This document shows positions 1 through 5,100 of a stretch of 12,184 nt of DNA, piece by piece; the first letter of the stretch is position 1; every line of letters starts with the position of its first letter. The position numbers and the translations under genes were made by a program. Origin of the DNA: Bradyrhizobium sp. (lineage in GTDB: Bacteria; Pseudomonadota; Alphaproteobacteria; Rhizobiales; Xanthobacteraceae); NCBI GenBank assembly GCA_028290165.1, contig JAQGKJ010000880.1:1-12184 (forward strand), read 5' to 3'. The notes below the pieces were generated by a model. It ran no database searches and was not told the origin of the DNA. It worked only from the letters and a program-made list of their open reading frames with translations.

Positions 1-1
1 C

Positions 2-283
2 TCAAGCGGAGACGTGAAGGCGGAGTTGCCGAGCGCGCTGGACAGCTCTCACCAAAGCGAACTCGACAAACTGAAATCGCTCAAGGGCGCCGACTTCAGT
101 TCGCGTTATGACGAAGATCAGGTGAGCGGCCACAAGGATGCTGTCTCGCTGTTCGAGCGTTACTCCAGGAGCGGTGACAATCCGAAGCTCAAGGATTGGG
201 CGGGCAAGACCCTGCCGACTTTGCGGCACCATCTCGAGATGGCCCAGGACTTGACGGCGGGCAAAACCGTCGGAAGCCACTAA
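2..283 (+). CDS. DUF4142 domain protein, C-terminal part (5' end outside window)
   Basis: The reading frame is open from the left edge and ends at TAA 281-283, giving the last 93 residues. It shows the typical end of DUF4142 (ferritin-like four-helix) proteins: a segment reading Y-DEDQV-GHKDAV-LFE-YS-SGDN, then LKDWAGKTLPTLRHHLEMAQ. The conserved H and Q positions of that family are present. Family members are usually secreted or periplasmic helical-bundle proteins of about 150-200 residues, often stress-associated, with no proven biochemical role. The signal peptide would lie upstream of the window. A GTG at 14 is internal to the domain and not the start. The gene is followed 17 bp later by a strong hairpin (301-334), so it probably ends its own transcript. 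The family call is firm; the function is unknown. Confidence 0.85.
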   Translation, partial: SSGDVKAELPSALDSSHQSELDKLKSLKGADFSSRYDEDQVSGHKDAVSLFERYSRSGDNPKLKDWAGKTLPTLRHHLEMAQDLTAGKTVGSH

Positions 284-300
284 ACCTGCGGGCCTTGATT

Positions 301-334
301 GCGATTGCGGGTGCCCGCGAGCATTCGCAATCGC
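301..334 (+). terminator. Hairpin terminator between converging genes
   Basis: Perfect 9-bp arms GCGATTGCG (301-309) and CGCAATCGC (326-334) continue inward through two G-U pairs and TGC/GCA, giving a 14-bp stem with a 6-base loop in the plus-strand RNA. It sits between the DUF4142 stop (283) and the stop of the minus-strand small gene (339). The two G-U pairs become C/A mismatches in the opposite RNA, so the hairpin favours plus-strand transcripts. No clear T-run follows, so termination may be weak or the hairpin may protect a 3' end. Confidence 0.55.
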
Positions 335-338
335 TCCC

Positions 339-509
339 TCAATGAAGCAAGCTCAAAATCAAGGCCAGAACGACCGCGCCGATCGGGCCGGCGATGAAGA
401 TCCCGCGCTTGGCGGGCGTATTCAAGATGATCTCGCCGCCCCGCGCCTTCTCCGCGGGGTAGGATTGTTTCGGCGGTGGTGCCGGTTGCGCTGGACCTTC
501 CCTGACCAT
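339..509 (-). CDS. Small single-helix membrane protein, 56 aa
   Basis: This short minus-strand gene runs from ATG at 509 to TGA at 339-341. The N-terminal half is proline-rich and polar (QPAPPPKQSYP at about residues 8-18). A positively charged stretch follows (EKARGGEIILNTPAKRG), then one hydrophobic helix at about residues 38-55 ending in the last residues, so it looks like a tail-anchored inner-membrane peptide. I recall the pattern RGGEII-L-T----R--IFIAG from many short hypothetical proteins of Bradyrhizobium and Rhodopseudomonas; that recall is the main support. GAGG lies about 7 bases before the ATG. Starts further upstream (for example 554) are in frame, but their extra residues look non-coding. 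Function unknown. It is divergent from the cytochrome operon starting at 674 and convergent with the DUF4142 gene. Confidence 0.65.
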   Translation of the reverse strand: MVREGPAQPAPPPKQSYPAEKARGGEIILNTPAKRGIFIAGPIGAVVLALILSLLH

Positions 510-636
510 GCTTCGACCTCGCTCACAACTGCGATCAGCAATGAAACGCGCCATGTCTTCATGCGTTCCCCTCGGGGCGCGCGTGTTGCGCAGCAATAGC
601 CGTTGATTGGCGTCTTGCCGCGAGCACGGGCCGCGA

Positions 637-651
637 ATTCCTGCTAGGAAT
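637..651. promoter_or_regulatory. Short perfect palindrome upstream of the cytochrome/molybdo-enzyme operon
   Basis: ATTCCT-GCT-AGGAAT is a perfect 6-bp-arm inverted repeat ending 22 bases before the cytochrome gene ATG. It lies in the divergent spacer 510-673, which has no other gene and no convincing -35/-10 pair that I can see. Its position fits an operator or a 5'-leader hairpin for the operon. This is inference from symmetry alone; arms of this length also occur by chance. Confidence 0.25.
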
Positions 652-673
652 GCCCAAAACGCTGTAGGGACGG

Positions 674-2029
674 ATGACAAAAGGACGCATCATCGCAAGC
701 GTGGTCGCGGCGCTGCTGATTGGCGGCGGGGTCGCCGCTTTTGCGGTCGCATGGCGGCCGGCGATTGCTGAAATCGATCCGCCTGCGCCGCAATCGTTCG
801 ATACCGCGCTGGTCAAGCGGGGCCGTGACCTCGCCGCGATCGGAAACTGCAGCACTTGTCATACCGTACGCGGTGGCAAAGGCTTTGCCGGCGGATTTCC
901 GGTGCCAACCCCGTTCGGCACCATCTATTCGTCGAACATCACGCCGGATGCCGAGACCGGCATCGGCCGGTGGCCGGAGGCTGCATTCCGTCGCGCCATG
1001 CGCTCAGGGGTCGCCCGCGACGGACAGCATCTCTACCCGACCTTTCCCTACGATCATTTCACCAACGTGACCGACGAGGACGACCACGCGCTCTACGCCT
1101 ACCTGATGACGAGAGAGCCGGTTCGCGCGCCCGCCCGTGCCAACGAACTCTCGTTTCCGCTGGACCAGCGCATTGTGATCGCCGGCTGGAAACTGCTGTT
1201 CCTTCGCCACGGGACCTATCAGCCGGACTCTACCAAGAGCGCGGAATGGAATCGCGGCGCGTACCTGGTCGAGGGGCTGGCGCATTGCGGCGCGTGCCAT
1301 ACCCCGCGCAACGCGCTCGGCGCCGAACGCGCGAACGCGCAATTTGCCGGCGGCGATGTCGAGAACTGGCACGCTTATGCGATCAACGCGCAATCTCCGG
1401 CGCCGGTGCCATGGGATGCCGATGCGTTGTTCGCTTATCTGCGTAACGGCTGGCATCCCGACCATGGCGTCGCGCGCGGGCCGATGGCGCTGGTGGTCAG
1501 TAATCTGTCGGAGGTGCCGGGTAGCGATATCCGGGCGATCGCTACCTACATGGCCGACGTATTCGGTGCGCCGGCGCCGGATCGCAAGCGCCGGCGCGAT
1601 GAAGTGCTGGCACAGGTCAAGTCGCCCCTCGCGCCGGCCGCAAAGACCGATGGCGCGGCGATCTACGCCGCGGCCTGCGCCACCTGCCATGATGCCGGCA
1701 GGCCCTTGCCCTATGGCGGGATCAATCTCGCTCTCTCGACTGCCATCAGCAGTCCGGATGCGCGCAACGCCGTTAATATAGTGCTGTCGGGCGTTCGCCC
1801 GGTCGAGGGCGAGCGCAGCCCGATCATGCCGGGCTTTGCAAGCAGCATGAACGATGGCCAGATCGCTTCGCTTTTGAATTATCTGCGGGCCCGATTCAGC
1901 AACCAGCCGGCATGGACCGGCGTTGAAAAGACAATCGAGGATGCACGCCGTACGCAGACCGTTTTTCTCCGGACTTCGCCTGAGCCGTACAACGTTCCGG
2001 CCGATCCAACCCAGCGAGACAAGCCATGA
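674..2029 (+). CDS. Membrane-anchored triheme cytochrome c, electron-acceptor subunit of a molybdenum dehydrogenase
   Basis: This 451-residue protein carries three c-type heme motifs: CSTCH (residues 59-63), CGACH (205-209) and CATCH (335-339). A hydrophobic segment at about 5-29 serves as signal or membrane anchor, so the hemes lie in the periplasm. Length and three-domain layout match the cytochrome subunits of membrane alcohol dehydrogenases and of nicotinate/isoquinoline-type molybdo-dehydrogenases, which pass substrate electrons to quinone or terminal oxidase. Likely axial Met ligands are M271 (GPMA motif) for heme 2 and M385 (PIMPGF) for heme 3. In domain 1 the spot that is often YPAMPY reads YPTFPY, so its sixth ligand is less obvious (M145 is a candidate). 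The stop overlaps the next start as ATGA, showing tight coupling with the [2Fe-2S] subunit. AGGGA at 666-670 is rather close to the ATG. Confidence 0.9.
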   Translation: MTKGRIIASVVAALLIGGGVAAFAVAWRPAIAEIDPPAPQSFDTALVKRGRDLAAIGNCSTCHTVRGGKGFAGGFPVPTPFGTIYSSNITPDAETGIGRWPEAAFRRAMRSGVARDGQHLYPTFPYDHFTNVTDEDDHALYAYLMTREPVRAPARANELSFPLDQRIVIAGWKLLFLRHGTYQPDSTKSAEWNRGAYLVEGLAHCGACHTPRNALGAERANAQFAGGDVENWHAYAINAQSPAPVPWDADALFAYLRNGWHPDHGVARGPMALVVSNLSEVPGSDIRAIATYMADVFGAPAPDRKRRRDEVLAQVKSPLAPAAKTDGAAIYAAACATCHDAGRPLPYGGINLALSTAISSPDARNAVNIVLSGVRPVEGERSPIMPGFASSMNDGQIASLLNYLRARFSNQPAWTGVEKTIEDARRTQTVFLRTSPEPYNVPADPTQRDKP

Positions 2030-2520
2030 CGACATTGAAGATCAATGGTCAGGATCACGAGATCGATGCCGATCCCGATACGCCGCTGCTCTATGTGCTG
2101 CGCGACGACATCAAGCTCAACGCCGCGAAATTCGGCTGCGGGCTCGGCCAGTGCGGTGCCTGTACGGTGATCGTCGATGGCAAGGCGGTCCTGTCCTGCG
2201 TGACGCCGCTCATTCTGCTCGAGGGCAAGCAGGTGACGACGCTGGAGGGGCTCGGGACCATCGAGGCGCCGGCACCGATCCAGCGCGCTTTCGTGGAAGA
2301 GCAGGCGGCGCAATGCGGCTATTGCATCGCCGGCATGATGATTCGGGCACAGGCCATGCTGCAGAGAAACGCAAAACCGACCGATGAGGAGATCCGCGCC
2401 GAGCTGGAGCCACATCTCTGCCGTTGCGGCACCCATATGCGCATTCTGCGCGCAGTGCACCGCGCCGCGCATCTGATGCAGACCGCGGATGCCTCGACCG
2501 TCCAGAGGAGCGCACAATGA
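2026..2520 (+). CDS. [2Fe-2S] subunit of a xanthine-oxidase-family molybdenum dehydrogenase (IorA/NicA type)
   Basis: This 164-residue protein has the two iron-sulfur domains of the small subunit of molybdenum hydroxylases. The plant-ferredoxin-like N-terminal domain binds one cluster through C38, C43, C46 and C58 (FGCGLGQCGACTV). The helical C-terminal domain binds the second through C97, C100, C132 and C134 (CGYC and CRCG). It carries electrons from the molybdenum centre to the neighbouring triheme cytochrome. There is no signal peptide, so it is probably exported folded and bound to the Tat-dependent large subunit. The start overlaps the cytochrome stop (ATGA at 2026-2029) and the stop overlaps the large-subunit start (ATGA at 2517-2520). 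Length is normal for the family. The substrate is not readable from this subunit. Confidence 0.93.
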   Translation: MTTLKINGQDHEIDADPDTPLLYVLRDDIKLNAAKFGCGLGQCGACTVIVDGKAVLSCVTPLILLEGKQVTTLEGLGTIEAPAPIQRAFVEEQAAQCGYCIAGMMIRAQAMLQRNAKPTDEEIRAELEPHLCRCGTHMRILRAVHRAAHLMQTADASTVQRSAQ

Positions 2521-4748
2521 ACGGTCCCCTCGTTCTCGATCGCCGCCGCGTACTCGCGGGCGGCGGCGCCTTGATCGTCAGCTTCTCGCTGTCAGATGCC
2601 TTGGCGCAGGATCAGGCTCCTGTGGCTACGCAGGCACCGAAAGCCCCGGGCAGTCTCGTAACGGCGCCGTACCTCGACTCCTGGATTCGCATCGATGCCG
2701 ACGGCAGCATCACGGCCTTCACCGGCAAGGCCGAACTCGGTCAGGGTTTTAAGACCGCGTTTCAGCAAATTGCCGCCGAAGAATTGGACGTTCCCTTTGA
2801 CTCCCTGAAAGTGGTCACCGCCGATACGAGGCTCACCGCCAACGAGGGTTACACCTCCGGCAGCCATTCCATGCAGGATAGCGGCACCGCAGTCCAGAAT
2901 GCGGCGGCGCAGGTACGCGAGCTTCTGGTCGCGGAGGCCGCGCAGCGGCTTGATCTGCCGCCTGAAAACTTCCGTACCGAAAATGGCGCCGTGATTGCGC
3001 CGGATGGACAACGCTTCGGTTATGGCGATCTGGTCGCGCACGGCATGTTGCATGTGGAGGCGCGGCCGACGTCGAATTTGAAGGATCCTGCGACGTACAA
3101 GGTGATGGGCCAGCCGGTGCCGCGCGTCGATATCCCCGCCAAGGTCACCGGCGGTGCGGCCTATGTCCAGGACATGCGGCTACCAGGCATGGTCCATGCC
3201 CGGGTCGTACGGCCGCCGAGCTATGGGGCCCAACTGACGGACTGCGACACCTCGGCGGTCGAAAAACTACCCGGGGTGGTAAAGGTCGTTCGTGACGGCA
3301 ACTTCCTCGCCGTCGTTGCCAAAAAGGAATTCCAGGCCATCAAGGCTATGGCCGTGCTGGGGGCGGCGGCGAAATGGCAGGAGACGCCGAGCCTGCCGAA
3401 GCAGGACGACCTGCTTCGCGTCCTCACCAGCCTGCCGTCGCAGGACAAGACGATCTTCCAGCAGAGCAATCCGTCGGTCACCGGCGCGAGAACTTTGGAG
3501 GCCACCTATACACGGCCGTATCAGTCGCACGGCTCGATCGGGCCGTCCTGTGCCGTTGCGCAATTCGCAGACGGCGCGATGACGATATGGACGCATACGC
3601 AGGGCGTCTATCCCGATCGCCAGGGCATTGCGGAAATGCTGCGGGTGCCGCCGGCAAGTGTTCGTTGCATCCACGTCGAAGGTTCCGGATGCTATGGCCA
3701 TAACGGCGCCGACGATGCCGCCGCCGATGCGGCGCTGATCGCTCGCGCGTCGCCGGGAACGCCGGTTCGCGTGCAATGGATGCGCGAACAGGAACACGCC
3801 TGGGAGCCGTTCGGGCCCGCGATGGTGACCAAGCTGAAGGCCTCGCTCGATGGCAACGGCGCCATCGCCGACTGGAATTTCGAAGTCTGGAGCAACACCC
3901 ATTCGATGCGGCCGGGGGGCGCAGGATCGATGCTGGCGGCCCAGCATATGGCACAACCGTTCGCCGTGCCGCCGGCCAAGCCGATTCCATTGCCGGAGGG
4001 CGGCGGCGACCGCAACGCGATCCCGATCTACAAATTTCCAAACGCGCTGGTGGTGCACCATTTCCTTCCCGACATGCCGGTGCGGATTTCGGCGATGCGG
4101 GCGCTCGGCGCCTACCATAACGTATTCTCGATCGAGAGTTTTATGGACGAACTAGCGGCCGCGGCCGGCGCCGATCCCGTCGAGTTCAGGCTGAAGCATC
4201 TCGACGATCCGCGCGGACGCGACGTCATCAACAAGGCGGCGCAAGGATTTGGTTGGCAGAGGGGACAAACGCCGCCGCGGGATCGCGGCTTCGGCTTCGC
4301 CTTTGCGCGCTACAAGAATCTGGCGGCCTATTGCGCCATCGCCAGCGAGGTGGAGGTGAATCGGGAGACCGGCCGTCCGCGCCTGGTGCGCGCGGTGGCG
4401 GCGGTCGATAGCGGTCAGGTGGTCAATCCGGACGGGCTGATCAACCAGATCGAAGGCGCGATATTGCAGTCGATGAGCTGGACGTTGTATGAGGCCGTCA
4501 CCTTCGACGATACCAGGATCACCAGCATCGACTGGCAGACCTATCCGATCCTGCGCTTCAATTCGGTGCCCGACAGTGTCGAGGTGCATGTCATCAACCG
4601 CGCCGGCCAGCCCTTCCTCGGCAGCGGAGAAACCGGGCAGGGACCGGCGGCGGCGTCGATCGCGAATGCCATCGCCAACGCTACCGGCAGGCGGTTGCGC
4701 GATTTGCCTTTGACGCGGAAGCGGATCAAGGACGCGATGGATGCGTGA
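2517..4748 (+). CDS. Molybdopterin-binding catalytic subunit of a periplasmic aldehyde/N-heterocycle dehydrogenase (IorB type)
   Basis: This 743-residue catalytic subunit belongs to the xanthine oxidase family. It starts with a twin-arginine signal (RRR at residues 9-11, hydrophobic core to about 26, ALA-Q cleavage site at 30/31), so the folded Mo enzyme works in the periplasm. The Moco motif GQG is at 75-77. The hammerhead-like domain comes after it (about 203-290), the permuted order of the isoquinoline oxidoreductase beta-subunit family. Further Moco segments are at about 380-560 (a YGHNGADD motif, then RALGAYHN at 528-535 followed by FMDELA). The catalytic GxGE is GSGE at 702-705, with E705 as the expected base. 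The ATG at 2517 is chosen because AGAGGAG (2504-2510) lies 6 bases before it, it overlaps the previous stop, and the Tat signal begins there; an in-frame ATG at 2424 would add 31 residues ahead of the signal. The substrate (an aldehyde, or an aromatic N-heterocycle such as nicotinate or isoquinoline) is unknown. Confidence 0.92.
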   Translation: MNGPLVLDRRRVLAGGGALIVSFSLSDALAQDQAPVATQAPKAPGSLVTAPYLDSWIRIDADGSITAFTGKAELGQGFKTAFQQIAAEELDVPFDSLKVVTADTRLTANEGYTSGSHSMQDSGTAVQNAAAQVRELLVAEAAQRLDLPPENFRTENGAVIAPDGQRFGYGDLVAHGMLHVEARPTSNLKDPATYKVMGQPVPRVDIPAKVTGGAAYVQDMRLPGMVHARVVRPPSYGAQLTDCDTSAVEKLPGVVKVVRDGNFLAVVAKKEFQAIKAMAVLGAAAKWQETPSLPKQDDLLRVLTSLPSQDKTIFQQSNPSVTGARTLEATYTRPYQSHGSIGPSCAVAQFADGAMTIWTHTQGVYPDRQGIAEMLRVPPASVRCIHVEGSGCYGHNGADDAAADAALIARASPGTPVRVQWMREQEHAWEPFGPAMVTKLKASLDGNGAIADWNFEVWSNTHSMRPGGAGSMLAAQHMAQPFAVPPAKPIPLPEGGGDRNAIPIYKFPNALVVHHFLPDMPVRISAMRALGAYHNVFSIESFMDELAAAAGADPVEFRLKHLDDPRGRDVINKAAQGFGWQRGQTPPRDRGFGFAFARYKNLAAYCAIASEVEVNRETGRPRLVRAVAAVDSGQVVNPDGLINQIEGAILQSMSWTLYEAVTFDDTRITSIDWQTYPILRFNSVPDSVEVHVINRAGQPFLGSGETGQGPAAASIANAIANATGRRLRDLPLTRKRIKDAMDA

Positions 4749-4809
4749 AGTGCAGGTCGTCAGTATCTGCCGCGATGCTCACGAGGGTGCATTGAGTCCC
4801 CGATCGCCG

Positions 4810-5037
4810 TCAGCGCGATGATCCCGTGGTTGTCCCCGATGAAGGGCTTTCGGCTGGCGGCGGGGTCTGGTCTACCGTCGTCGATCCCGGGGTTCCGCTC
4901 GGTCCCGGATTGGTCTCGACATGGCCACTATTCCACGGCCCCCATGTGAGGACGACAAGCACGAGAACGAAGGCTGCGGCGATAATGCCCAGCGTTCCCC
5001 CACTGATCGAGCCTTTCGAATCTTGACTATCCCGCAT
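4810..5037 (-). CDS. Small membrane protein with Pro/Ser/Thr/Gly-rich tail, 75 aa
   Basis: A short minus-strand gene from ATG 5037 to TGA 4810-4812, with a good ribosome binding site (AGGAG, 6 bases before the ATG). A polar N-terminus of about 14 residues is followed by one hydrophobic helix (about 15-31, rich in A, V and L) and WGPW. The remaining tail of about 40 residues is rich in P, G, S and T and looks disordered, probably in the periplasm. Small proteins of this plan are common in Bradyrhizobium and other Rhizobiales and have no known role. It lies 63 bp downstream of the glucan synthase gene on the same strand with no clear terminator between, so the two may be co-transcribed. It converges on the molybdo-enzyme operon (62 bp gap, no clear terminator seen). 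Confidence 0.7.
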   Translation of the reverse strand: MRDSQDSKGSISGGTLGIIAAAFVLVLVVLTWGPWNSGHVETNPGPSGTPGSTTVDQTPPPAESPSSGTTTGSSR

Positions 5038-5100
5038 GCAACGCTCCTGTCAGATATCGGAGAACGCAGCTGTCCGGGCGATGGTTCCCCGATCCGCGGC

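Noticed and set aside
342..599. Plus-strand open frame of 85 codons between the DUF4142 gene and the cytochrome
   Set aside because: Antisense to the better supported 56-aa gene; basic, low-complexity product without a motif.
1004..2035. Long minus-strand open frame antisense to the cytochrome gene (343 codons)
   Set aside because: It lies fully opposite a gene with three heme motifs, is rich in Arg/His/Gly as expected of a GC-rich antisense frame, and shows no family motif.
2424..2516. Upstream ATG that would extend the molybdenum subunit by 31 residues
   Set aside because: It would bury the Tat signal and overlap the [2Fe-2S] gene by almost 100 bases; ATG 2517 has AGAGGAG at the right distance.
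3267..4118. Minus-strand open frame of 283 codons inside the molybdenum subunit
   Set aside because: Antisense shadow of a well-supported catalytic gene; composition is Arg/His-rich with no domain.
4774..4793. ATGC/GCAT pair after the molybdenum subunit as a possible terminator
   Set aside because: Four-base arms with internal mismatches and no T-run; too weak to call.
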